Shown piece by piece: positions 43,852 to 52,477 of a stretch of 64,000 nucleotides of DNA (position 1 is the stretch's first letter; each line of letters starts with the position of its first letter). Made by a program: the position numbers and the translations under genes. The notes beneath the pieces were generated by a model. It was not told where the DNA came from. It worked only from the letters and a program-made list of their open reading frames with translations, and did not search any database. The stretch spans positions 744,001-808,000 of the forward strand of contig CAVQOH010000006.1 in NCBI GenBank assembly GCA_963714405.1. Reading direction: 5' to 3'. The DNA is from JAZGGS01 sp963714405 (GTDB taxonomy: Bacteria; Bacteroidota; Ignavibacteria; Ignavibacteriales; Ignavibacteriaceae).

Positions 43852-46305
43852 TTATTCCGCTGTTAATTTTAGCAGCATTTTAGTGTTCGCTTTTATGGAT
43901 TCAATATCAGTTTTAATTTTTAAATATTTCCCTTCAAGCCACATTCCCGTCATATCAGAATAATGATCGCTCATTACATTTCCGGATTGACCGGTAGTTA
44001 AAATCAGATGGAATTCATCCGGTTGAGCAAAATCATAGATAAAGCGCATGGATGGACCAAGATCATTTTGAAATTTTGTGTGAGTAAACTGCGGGTATTC
44101 CTCAACACTTGCAGAAAAAGTATATTCTGTATTAAATATTGTTGTACCATCACCACCAACTGAATAAGGACCAATTTCAATTAGTCCATCCAGTAAAGCA
44201 GAATTACCACTGAAAGCATGTTTAAATGTTACTGTATGAAGTCTTCCCCATTGCCAGTCTTTCAAATCGCTGCTAACATTTTGTTCAAGATAAGTTAGTG
44301 CATCTGATAGACTTTTTCTTATAATTTCGCTTGCTGATTCTCTTCTTTCTGTATTAACATTATCAAACCATATTGAACTTTGGTTTTCTAAAAGATCAAG
44401 GATGTTTCTGTAAGGAATATTTGATTGGAAAATATACTGGTTAAATAAATCCTCTCCCATTTCATCGTAATAAATATTCTTTATTAGTTTTTCAAAAAAA
44501 GTTAGATAGATTGCAGGTGTTTGGCTATACTTATCCATTTCAAAGTTCCACTCGCTTAATAATTCCAATGACTGCTTTAAGTTTACATCGGTTACTTCAA
44601 TACCGTTAAAGGCAATTAAAATATAAGGGACAACTTTCCTTGCATAAGGTGAAGTTATATCTAACTGGTAATTCATAAAATCACTTATTGAATGCATGTC
44701 TTTAGAATTAATAAGTTCTGTTATTCTTTCAATTCGTGAAGATGGTTCCCATAAATTTGAAATGTGATGATTAAAATCTTTCATGGTTTTGTTATTAGCT
44801 GAGGCAATGTAATTCTCATTAGGATTATAAAGCGATGGCAATCTATTTCTGGTTACAAACTCTTTCCAATCATATTTTGTTGATGAGCCATCAAAAACAA
44901 AAGAAGATGAATTCCAATTTCTTATTGGCAAAGCTCCTCCAAAAAGGTAACCAATATTTCCATGCTTATCAGCATAAATAAAGTTTTGCCCGGGAACATC
45001 AAATTTCTTTACAGAATTTTTAAAATCAGCCCAGTTTTTTGCTTTGTTTATACCTATCAAAGCGTTCATTTCATCACTGATTTCATTGCCAATCCAACGC
45101 ATACTTATTGGCGGATATTTTTTCTCTTCCTTATTGTAAATAAAAGTGTTCGGATGAATATCAGAAATGATTGGACCACGATAAGTTAACAATATTTTAA
45201 ATGGGTATTTTTTATCATCTCTTATAATTATTGTGTCTTCAATTATTTCGAGATCATTCCATTTACCATCCAGTAAATATTTAGTTTTTGATGAATCAAG
45301 AGTTTCAAAATAAAAATCACAATCATCGTTCATAATATTTGTAAGCACCCAGCTAATGTATTCATTTTTCCCGATTACAATTCCCGGTGCACCCGGCAAT
45401 GTAACACCTGCAGCATTCCAATCAGGACTTTTAATAACGGCCGCATACCAGATTCCCGGAGCACTAAATGCAAGATGAGGATCATTTGCTATAATTGGTT
45501 TACCGGAAGCTGATATTTTAGAATTGATAACCCAGCTGTTAGATCCAATGTGTGTCCCATTATTATCAATAAATGATCGAAATGATTTATCCGTTTCTAT
45601 GAAAGAGGTATTAATATCCGCAAAACTGGTAATACCAGGAGGTATAATGGTTGGAGAATTTTCCGAGTAGTTGGGTAAAATGTCTTTTACTTTTTCATTA
45701 CCCAGTTTTTGTACAAGACGGGTAAACGTTAAATCACTCCACCAGCTTAAGTTTAATTGCCAGGCAAGCATTCTTACAATGATTATACTATCTTCTGGTT
45801 TCCATTCATCAGGGATATAACCAAGAAAATCAAATTCAAATGATAAACTGTTTTCAGCTTCTTTTATATATTTATTTACTCCTAGCGCGTATGCGTTTAG
45901 CAGAGCAAGAGCACCAGGATCCATATTTTTTTTTATCATAATTGCTGTACGATGAATTCCAATTGTGCGGAACATAACATCAAATGGCAGAGTTTTAGCA
46001 CCCAATATTTCACTTAGTGTTCCTTTTCCGGCTCTTCTTAATAAATCCATAAAAAACATTCTCTCCCGGGCATGAAGATAACCGAGAGTAAAAGCAACAT
46101 CTTCATCGTTTTGTGCAATGATATAAGGAACGGCTACACTATCAAAATAAACATTAACATTTTCTTTTAATCCAACGGAGCTTAGTTCACCTTCATAAGC
46201 AGGTAAAGAAGTACTTAACATTTTAAACATAATATATCCGCCAATAATAAAAATTATCAGCAGTGATGCCACAACACCAATTGTTATTTTAAGCCAGGTT
46301 TTCAC
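43852..46305 (-). CDS. Penicillin acylase family protein (Ntn hydrolase)
   Basis: 817 residues. An N-terminal membrane anchor or signal (about 7-28) leads to the A-chain (GYLHARERMFFMDLLRR). The predicted autocleavage site is between G254 and S255 in HIGSNSWVINS, the serine becoming the N-terminal nucleophile of the B-chain; ANDPHL and VLTNIMNDDCDFY follow as in the family. Members cleave amide bonds of beta-lactams, acyl-homoserine lactones or other acylated compounds in the periplasm. The real substrate cannot be inferred. GTG start. It stands alone between the cbb3 operon and metF. Confidence 0.85.
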   Translation of the reverse strand: MKTWLKITIGVVASLLIIFIIGGYIMFKMLSTSLPAYEGELSSVGLKENVNVYFDSVAVPYIIAQNDEDVAFTLGYLHARERMFFMDLLRRAGKGTLSEILGAKTLPFDVMFRTIGIHRTAIMIKKNMDPGALALLNAYALGVNKYIKEAENSLSFEFDFLGYIPDEWKPEDSIIIVRMLAWQLNLSWWSDLTFTRLVQKLGNEKVKDILPNYSENSPTIIPPGITSFADINTSFIETDKSFRSFIDNNGTHIGSNSWVINSKISASGKPIIANDPHLAFSAPGIWYAAVIKSPDWNAAGVTLPGAPGIVIGKNEYISWVLTNIMNDDCDFYFETLDSSKTKYLLDGKWNDLEIIEDTIIIRDDKKYPFKILLTYRGPIISDIHPNTFIYNKEEKKYPPISMRWIGNEISDEMNALIGINKAKNWADFKNSVKKFDVPGQNFIYADKHGNIGYLFGGALPIRNWNSSSFVFDGSSTKYDWKEFVTRNRLPSLYNPNENYIASANNKTMKDFNHHISNLWEPSSRIERITELINSKDMHSISDFMNYQLDITSPYARKVVPYILIAFNGIEVTDVNLKQSLELLSEWNFEMDKYSQTPAIYLTFFEKLIKNIYYDEMGEDLFNQYIFQSNIPYRNILDLLENQSSIWFDNVNTERRESASEIIRKSLSDALTYLEQNVSSDLKDWQWGRLHTVTFKHAFSGNSALLDGLIEIGPYSVGGDGTTIFNTEYTFSASVEEYPQFTHTKFQNDLGPSMRFIYDFAQPDEFHLILTTGQSGNVMSDHYSDMTGMWLEGKYLKIKTDIESIKANTKMLLKLTAE

Positions 46306-46418
46306 TTTTTAAATTTTAAATAATTGTTATAAAAATATAACATAGAATTCCATACATTGGAAATTTGAATAAATATTATTTGATTCTAGATTTAGTTAAA
46401 TCAATTTTAGAAGAGGTG

Positions 46419-47129
46419 TCAATGACACATTTCTTCGGTAACTTCTACCTGGCTTGAAAGCTTTGGACTGATATAAGGAATTCCCAAATTCATTCCGCGC
46501 ATAATAAAAATAACTGCTAAAACTATAGCTAAGTAAGGTGTGGCTTTTCTAAACTTGGTTCTTATTCCAATATTAATAAATTTACCAAACACTGAGGCAG
46601 CAAACATTGCAGGAACAGTGCCCAATCCAAATAAGATCATCACTGCTGCACCGGAAATTGCATCACCTATGGCAATGGAACCAGCTAATCCTATATAAAC
46701 AAACCCACACGGAAGAAATCCGTTTAGAATTCCAATTAAAAACATCGCAGAAAAATCAGCTTTTTTAAATAGCCTACCTATATTTGTTTTTATTGGTTGA
46801 ACAATTTTTTGTGTAATAGAATGCTGTATAAAATAATTTTTATACTTTTGAGGTAACAATACAGCAATGATGATTACGACACCTAAAACAATTGATGCAA
46901 CCTGCTGCGCACCTGCAAGTGCAATTCTTCCACCCAACATTCCAAATACCGCACCAAGGAAAGAGTATGTTACTACTCTTCCAATATTGTAAATTAATCT
47001 TCCTGTAAAAAAGGAAAGGTTTGAAGAACTTGGAACTGGAAGCGCAACTGCAATTGGACCGCACATACCAATACAATGAAAACTTCCAAAAAATCCTATT
47101 AAAAATGCAGTTAATATTTCGGGAGCCAT
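46419..47129 (-). CDS. Sulfite exporter TauE/SafE-like membrane protein of the cco operon
   Basis: 236 residues with six hydrophobic segments. The first carries GFFGSFHCIGMCGPIAVA and the fourth GILNGFLPCGFVYIGLAGS; paired half-repeats with HCxGMCGP and LPCG are characteristic of the DsbD/UreH-like group annotated as SafE-type proteins. In Bacteroidota it regularly follows ccoH in cbb3 oxidase operons, and a role in copper or redox delivery for oxidase assembly has been suggested. It lies 14 bases after ccoH. The C-terminus is hydrophilic and short. Confidence 0.85.
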   Translation of the reverse strand: MAPEILTAFLIGFFGSFHCIGMCGPIAVALPVPSSSNLSFFTGRLIYNIGRVVTYSFLGAVFGMLGGRIALAGAQQVASIVLGVVIIIAVLLPQKYKNYFIQHSITQKIVQPIKTNIGRLFKKADFSAMFLIGILNGFLPCGFVYIGLAGSIAIGDAISGAAVMILFGLGTVPAMFAASVFGKFINIGIRTKFRKATPYLAIVLAVIFIMRGMNLGIPYISPKLSSQVEVTEEMCH

Positions 47130-47143
47130 AAAAATTTACTTAA

Positions 47144-47593
47144 TCAGTTTATAAAAATCCTCTTTTCAACAAAGTATTGATCCTGCCCGCTTAACCAATT
47201 AACTTTAACTTTCCATAATCCATCCTGCAAGTTCCCCATAGGAATAACCTGTAAACCGAGGCTATCTGCTCTTAATGGAATTCTTATATCCCTTTCATTA
47301 TCAGACGGGCGATAAAAATGGATTTCACCAGAAATATTTTTTGTTAAGAAATTAGTTGGAATTGTTATTTTTAAGATCTTTCCATCAAAAAGTAAAATAT
47401 TTTCTTCATCTAATTTGTTTGTTCTTTTTATTCTGTCAATCTGTTCCTGGTATTTTATTGCCTGATCATAGTAGTTTTCGGAAACAAGACTTACATCCTG
47501 GTTCATCATATATACGGCCGTTGAGATTGTAACACTCATAAATATTATAATTGAAAGGATTATACCTGTACCCCAGTTAAACTTAAATTTCAC
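47144..47593 (-). CDS. ccoH: FixH/CcoH-family oxidase assembly protein
   Basis: 149 residues: one N-terminal membrane helix (about 9-28, GTGIILSIIIFMSVTISTAV), then SENYYDQAIKYQEQIDR, the FixH signature where Y-Y-x4-Y recurs, and a beta-rich periplasmic domain ending FVEKRIFIN. FixH supports assembly or copper loading of cbb3 oxidase. The GTG start lies within the end of ccoG (11-base overlap), as is common in this operon. Confidence 0.85.
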   Translation of the reverse strand: MKFKFNWGTGIILSIIIFMSVTISTAVYMMNQDVSLVSENYYDQAIKYQEQIDRIKRTNKLDEENILLFDGKILKITIPTNFLTKNISGEIHFYRPSDNERDIRIPLRADSLGLQVIPMGNLQDGLWKVKVNWLSGQDQYFVEKRIFIN

Positions 47594-49025
47594 TTTTTTC
47601 CTTCTTTTTTAAGGGTGCTAAAAGTGAAGTAGATATTTTTTTAATCAATTCTTCATTATTATAAACACCTACTTCAATTGGTGTATTCATACCTGTAATA
47701 TTGGATTTTGAAAGAATGATAAGAAACTTTGCATCAATAATTTGCTGCGGTTCTAATACTAAATCATTACCAACAATTGAAAGTTCCCCATCAATGTTTT
47801 CAAGTTTCAATTTTATACTTGCAGTGTTAAATGTTTTATTAACAATATTTAAATCGTAAATATTGCTGATCTTATCACCGGGTCTTTCCTGGTAAAGAAG
47901 ACCTGGGGTTCTTAAAATATTTACACTAAAATCTGTTCTGGTAATCAAAAGAAATGCTAAAAATCCAGTTAATGCGGTTAACAAAACAGAATAACCAATA
48001 GCGCGCGGAGTAAACCTGAATTTTGATTTATTCTCAATTGAATTGATGGATGCATATTTAATTAACCCGCGTGGTTTTTCAATTTTATCCATTACATTAT
48101 CACATGCATCTATACACGCAGTGCAGTTTACACATTCAAGTTGTATTCCATTTCGTATGTCTATACCGGTTGGGCAAACATCTACACACAAATTACAGGC
48201 AATACAATCACCACGGTTCTTCCGAGATTCGTTTTTCTTTAACCTTCCACGAGGTTCACCACGAATATTATCATAAGCAATTACAATGGAATCTCTATCA
48301 AGTAAAACTCCCTGAAGTCTTCCATAAGGACAAACCATTGTACAAACTTGTTCACGGAAGAAGGAAAATATCCAATAAAAAACACCTGAGAAAATAATTA
48401 TTGCAATCAATCCCTGAAGATGTTCTGATGGTGGATCTGAAATGATTTTGATTAACTCATCCATACTTATTATGTATGAAAGAAAAAAATTAGCAATGAT
48501 AAAAGAGATTGAATAAAAAATTACATGCTTTAGAGTTTTTTTGAATATTTTGCTTCCATTCCAGGGTGCAGCTTTTAATTTTTTCTGTTCTCTATAATCA
48601 CCTTCAATCCAGTATTCAATTTTTCTAAATACCATTTCCATGAAAATTGTTTGCGGACAAGCCCATCCGCAAAACACTCTTCCAAACACTGCGGTAAACA
48701 GAATTATAAAAACTATGGTAGCAATCATTGCCAAAACAAAAAGGAAAAAATCATGCGGACCGAATGGAATGCCAAAAATAATAAAGTTCCTGTTTAGAAT
48801 ATCAAACAGAATAAGGGGATGACCGTTTACCTTTATAAAAGGCGTTACAAATAAAATTAGCAGAAGTATAAAACTTACAATATTGCGTGAATTATAGAAT
48901 CTTCCGGAGGGTTTTTTGGGAAAAATCCATTTTCTTTTCCCCTCTTTGTTAACCGTAGCTACCTGATCTCTAAAACTTTCAGAATTATTTTTTTCTGAAG
49001 TTACTTCCGGGTTCAATGCATTCAT
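47583..49025 (-). CDS. ccoG: cbb3 oxidase accessory protein, 4Fe-4S membrane protein
   Basis: 480 residues. Several membrane segments surround ferredoxin-like clusters: GWACPQTIFMEM, REQVCTMVCPYGRLQG, CIACNLCVDVCPTGID and CVNCTACIDACDNVM, as in CcoG/RdxA/FixG. An Ig-like C-terminal domain (about 375-475) follows the last helix. CcoG reduces copper(II) for insertion into cbb3 oxidase in other bacteria. It sits about 60 bases downstream of ccoP and is followed by ccoH. Confidence 0.95.
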   Translation of the reverse strand: MNALNPEVTSEKNNSESFRDQVATVNKEGKRKWIFPKKPSGRFYNSRNIVSFILLLILFVTPFIKVNGHPLILFDILNRNFIIFGIPFGPHDFFLFVLAMIATIVFIILFTAVFGRVFCGWACPQTIFMEMVFRKIEYWIEGDYREQKKLKAAPWNGSKIFKKTLKHVIFYSISFIIANFFLSYIISMDELIKIISDPPSEHLQGLIAIIIFSGVFYWIFSFFREQVCTMVCPYGRLQGVLLDRDSIVIAYDNIRGEPRGRLKKNESRKNRGDCIACNLCVDVCPTGIDIRNGIQLECVNCTACIDACDNVMDKIEKPRGLIKYASINSIENKSKFRFTPRAIGYSVLLTALTGFLAFLLITRTDFSVNILRTPGLLYQERPGDKISNIYDLNIVNKTFNTASIKLKLENIDGELSIVGNDLVLEPQQIIDAKFLIILSKSNITGMNTPIEVGVYNNEELIKKISTSLLAPLKKKEKSEI

Positions 49026-49085
49026 AAAATATTAGATATTCTCATCTCCAAATGGATTCTTAAATTATTGCCGTGTATCCAAAAG

Positions 49086-49946
49086 TTATAAATTTACCTG
49101 CTCACCGCCAGAAATAGTTTCAGTATCGATCCAAATCTCTCCTTCTGGAGCTTTTGGTGTAACGGGCGTTGTACCCTGCAAACTTAAAATATAACTGGAA
49201 ACCTGTTGCATCTGCAATGGATTCAACTGTGTCTGCCAGCTGATCATACCTTTTGCTGGAACACCATATTTAACAGTTTTGAAAATATTTTTAATTCCGC
49301 CACCACTAATCCAATATTCATCAGTTAGATTCGGGCCAACTAATCCGCCACCATCAGCTAGATGGCAAGCTACACAGTTTACATCAAAAATTTCTTTACC
49401 AGAAAACAGCGAAGCATCATCCATTAATGCGGTTACATTTTGCTCACTAAGAAAGGAACCTGAATTCATAAGTTCTTCTTTTTGCATAGATGCAAATTTC
49501 ATTTCCTCATCATATTCTTCATACATTAATTTTCCAGTATTAAGAACATGGAAATGTATCATATAATAAATTCCAAAAAGTATTGTTGCATAAAACAACC
49601 AGGTGTACCATGGTGGAACCCTGCTGTCCAGTTCCTTTATTCCATCATAATTATGATCGAGTAATATTTCATCTTCTTTTTCCATTGGAACAGAACGGTT
49701 GAAAAACAAACCAATTTTGGCAATTAAGGAAAGTTGTTTTTCTTTTACAGCGACTTTTTTTGATTCAACAAATATCAATCCGAGAAAAGCCAGAACGACT
49801 ATTGCTAACAGTACTAAAGCAATTATATCATAATAATTTGGTGGAAAATCTGAATCTCCCGCAGCAAAATTATTTTTTACAGATAAAAGCAGCAAAAAGA
49901 TTGTAAATGTTTTAATCTGTAACTTTTTAAAAATATTATTGATCAT
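49086..49946 (-). CDS. ccoP: cbb3-type cytochrome c oxidase subunit III, one haem c site
   Basis: 286 residues from ATG at 49946, which has AGGTG six bases upstream; a GTG at 49955 is an alternative. A hydrophobic N-terminus and a second helix (about 40-60) precede DSRVPPWYTWLFYATILFGI, the CcoP N-terminal anchor. A single haem-binding motif, CVACH, follows, with the usual axial Met region in KGMISWQ. Well-studied proteobacterial CcoP proteins have two CxxCH motifs; I see only one here. It passes electrons from soluble cytochromes to CcoO/CcoN. Confidence 0.9.
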   Translation of the reverse strand: MINNIFKKLQIKTFTIFLLLLSVKNNFAAGDSDFPPNYYDIIALVLLAIVVLAFLGLIFVESKKVAVKEKQLSLIAKIGLFFNRSVPMEKEDEILLDHNYDGIKELDSRVPPWYTWLFYATILFGIYYMIHFHVLNTGKLMYEEYDEEMKFASMQKEELMNSGSFLSEQNVTALMDDASLFSGKEIFDVNCVACHLADGGGLVGPNLTDEYWISGGGIKNIFKTVKYGVPAKGMISWQTQLNPLQMQQVSSYILSLQGTTPVTPKAPEGEIWIDTETISGGEQVNL

Positions 49947-50139
49947 CTGTGTCACCTGTAGAGTTAAAATTTCTGATGTTATTTGGCTCTAATGGTAATT
50001 GTTCCATTCCTTTAATATAATTTTTATCCATCTTTAGCATCCATATTAACATTACAATAAAAAATATAACAAATATCACTAAAGATATAAGCGGATAAAT
50101 TTCTATTCCTTCAATTGATTGCAGATAGTTTTTAATCAT
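49936..50139 (-). CDS. ccoQ: CcoQ/FixQ-like small membrane subunit
   Basis: 67 residues: one membrane helix (about 16-36, PLISLVIFVIFFIVMLIWML) followed by an acidic, asparagine-rich tail. Position between ccoNO and ccoP, and the general layout, match CcoQ, which stabilises the cbb3 complex. Its stop overlaps the ccoP start region by 11 bases. Sequence conservation in this family is low, so the name rests mainly on position. Confidence 0.8.
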   Translation of the reverse strand: MIKNYLQSIEGIEIYPLISLVIFVIFFIVMLIWMLKMDKNYIKGMEQLPLEPNNIRNFNSTGDTDDQ

Positions 50140-50163
50140 AATAAAATTCCAATTTCTTTTTTA

Positions 50164-52278
50164 TTAATCTTTAACTTTAATATCTGTTCCTAATCTCTGC
50201 AGATAAGCAATTAAAGCTATTATCTCTTTATTCGGGTCTGCAGGAACACCCGATTCTTGAAGATCAAGTGCTATCTTTTCTGCCTGCTGCATCAGATCAT
50301 CATTTGCAATTTCTTCAAATCCATCCGGATAAGGAACACCAAATCCTTTCATCACATCAATTTTTCTTTTTGTTGATGAGATATCAAGATCATTGCTTAA
50401 CAACCAGGGGTAAGCAGGCATAATTGATCCTGGAGACATGCTTGCCGGGTTTTCCATATGAAGGTAGTGCCATAGATTTGGATATTTTCCTCCTTGCCTA
50501 TGAAGATCAGGTCCAGTTCGTTTAGAACCCCACAAAAACGGGTGATCATATACAAATTCTCCGGCTTTAGAATATTCACCATAACGCTCAGTTTCTGATC
50601 GGAAAGGACGTATAAGTTGTGAATGGCAGCTATTGCATGCTTCTCGAATATAGATATCTCTGCCTTGCAGCTCCAACGGAGTATAAGGTTGTACAGAGGC
50701 AATTGTTGGAATATTTGATTTAACTAAAAATGTCGGTACAAATTCAACTATACCACCAATCAAAACTACAACAAGTGTTACTACCAAAAAGAGAACCGGT
50801 TTACCTTCCAACCAGCGGTGCCTTGTACCTTTTTTAAAGGTATCAACTTTCTTTTCCATTGGCATTGATTCCGCTTCTTCCTCTTTAAGAAAAGAACCTG
50901 ATTTAACAGTTTTTATAATATTGTAAAGAAGCAAAATTACACCAACCAGATATATTGTGCCGCCAAAAGCTCTTATCATATACATTGGGATTATCTGCAA
51001 TACTGTTTCTAAAAAATTTGGATATTGAAGAACACCCAACGCATCAAATTGTTTCCACATTAGTGATTGTGTAATTCCTGCCCAGTACATTGAAGATGCA
51101 TAGAACACAATACCAATTGTGCCGATCCAAAAATGTGCATTTGCAAGTTTTTTAGAGTAAAGTTTTGTGCGGTAGAGTTTTGGTACCAACCAATAAATCA
51201 GACCAAATGTGAAAAATCCATTCCATCCAAGAGCACCAATATGAACATGTGCAACAATCCAATCAGTAAAATGCGCAAATGCATTTACATTCTTCAATGA
51301 TAACATTGGTCCTTCAAACGTTGACATACCATATGCAGTAACTGCAACAACCATAAATTTGAGTATTGGATCTTCCCTAACCTTATCCCATGCACCTCTA
51401 AGTGTTAGTAATCCGTTTAACATTCCTCCCCAGGAAGGAGCAATTAACATTATGGAAAAAACTGTTCCCAGCGATTGAGCCCAATCAGGTAATGCGGAAT
51501 ACAGCAAATGATGTGGGCCTGCCCATATATATATAAAAATTAAAGCCCAAAAGTGAACAATAGACAATCTATATGAATAAATTGGTCTATTAGCGGCTTT
51601 TGGTAGGAAGTAATACATCAACCCTAAATAAGGTGTGGTTAAAAAGAATGCTACAGCATTATGTCCATACCACCATTGAACGAGAGCATCTTGCACACCT
51701 GCATAAATTGGATAACTTTTTAAGAAATCAACAGGGATTTCAATAGAGTTAACAATGTGCAGGACAGCCACAGTTACCCATGTAGCAATATAAAACCAGA
51801 TTGCTACATAAATGTGTTTTTCTCGTCTCTTCAGTATTGTTCCGATCATATTTAAACCGAAAACAACCCAAACAAGAGTAATGGCAATATCAATCGGCCA
51901 TTCAAGTTCTGCATATTCTTTACTGGTAGTAATTCCCAACGGTAGAGTAATTGCAGCAGATACAATAATTAATTGCCACCCCCAGAAGTGAATGTTGCTT
52001 AGAACATCACTAAACAATCTTGCTTTTAGAAGGCGCTGCAGCGAATAGTATATACCAGAAAATATTGCATTTCCAACAAAAGCAAAAATTACAGCATTAG
52101 TATGCAGAGGTCTAATTCTTCCAAATGTAAGAAAGGGAATTTGAAAATTTAAATCCGGTGAAAATAGCTGGCATGCAATTAATACGCCAACCAGCATTCC
52201 AACAAAACCCCACAGCATAGCAGCAAAAGTAAACTTTTTTACTATACCATTATCGTAGTTAAATTTTTCCAACTCCAT
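50164..52278 (-). CDS. ccoNO: Fused cbb3 oxidase subunits I and II
   Basis: 704 residues. The N-terminal part (to about 470) is the twelve-helix haem-copper oxidase subunit CcoN, with the low-spin haem histidine in RPLHTNAVIFAFVGN and copper ligands in WWYGHNAVAFFLTTPYLG and WAGPHHLLYSALPDW. After a charged linker (about 475-490) a single helix leads to the CcoO domain with EACNSCHSQLIRPF (haem c) and YPWLLSNDLD. Separate ccoN and ccoO are usual in Proteobacteria; a fused gene is known from Bacteroidota. It reduces oxygen with high affinity at the inner membrane and pumps protons. Confidence 0.95.
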   Translation of the reverse strand: MELEKFNYDNGIVKKFTFAAMLWGFVGMLVGVLIACQLFSPDLNFQIPFLTFGRIRPLHTNAVIFAFVGNAIFSGIYYSLQRLLKARLFSDVLSNIHFWGWQLIIVSAAITLPLGITTSKEYAELEWPIDIAITLVWVVFGLNMIGTILKRREKHIYVAIWFYIATWVTVAVLHIVNSIEIPVDFLKSYPIYAGVQDALVQWWYGHNAVAFFLTTPYLGLMYYFLPKAANRPIYSYRLSIVHFWALIFIYIWAGPHHLLYSALPDWAQSLGTVFSIMLIAPSWGGMLNGLLTLRGAWDKVREDPILKFMVVAVTAYGMSTFEGPMLSLKNVNAFAHFTDWIVAHVHIGALGWNGFFTFGLIYWLVPKLYRTKLYSKKLANAHFWIGTIGIVFYASSMYWAGITQSLMWKQFDALGVLQYPNFLETVLQIIPMYMIRAFGGTIYLVGVILLLYNIIKTVKSGSFLKEEEAESMPMEKKVDTFKKGTRHRWLEGKPVLFLVVTLVVVLIGGIVEFVPTFLVKSNIPTIASVQPYTPLELQGRDIYIREACNSCHSQLIRPFRSETERYGEYSKAGEFVYDHPFLWGSKRTGPDLHRQGGKYPNLWHYLHMENPASMSPGSIMPAYPWLLSNDLDISSTKRKIDVMKGFGVPYPDGFEEIANDDLMQQAEKIALDLQESGVPADPNKEIIALIAYLQRLGTDIKVKD

Positions 52279-52300
52279 AAATGGAATCTCCTGATTTTAA

Positions 52301-52477
52301 TTAAACTGAATTATCTTTTTTAATTTCTGAAGATTTATTATCGTTATCAAAAAGCATTCTAACAGATGGTGTGAAGGTATCTTTATATTGTCCGTTTTTT
52401 ACAGCCCATAAAAACGCACCCAGAAACAACATAGCAACAAGTAAACTTACTGCTATAAGTATAACTATAACGTTTAT
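52301..52477 (-). CDS. ccoS: cbb3 oxidase assembly protein CcoS, apparent ATA start
   Basis: About 58 residues: a membrane helix (NVIVILIAVSLLVAMLFLGA) followed by FLWAVKNGQYKDTFTPSVRM, the unmistakable CcoS signature, and an acidic tail. No ATG, GTG or TTG lies in frame before the conserved helix. By alignment with the family the start falls on ATA at 52477-52475, nine bases after AGGAG and overlapping the ccoI stop as ATAA, where related operons would have ATGA. Starting at an internal ATG would delete most of the helix. CcoS is needed for cofactor insertion into cbb3 oxidase. Confidence 0.85.
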   Translation of the reverse strand: MNVIVILIAVSLLVAMLFLGAFLWAVKNGQYKDTFTPSVRMLFDNDNKSSEIKKDNSV

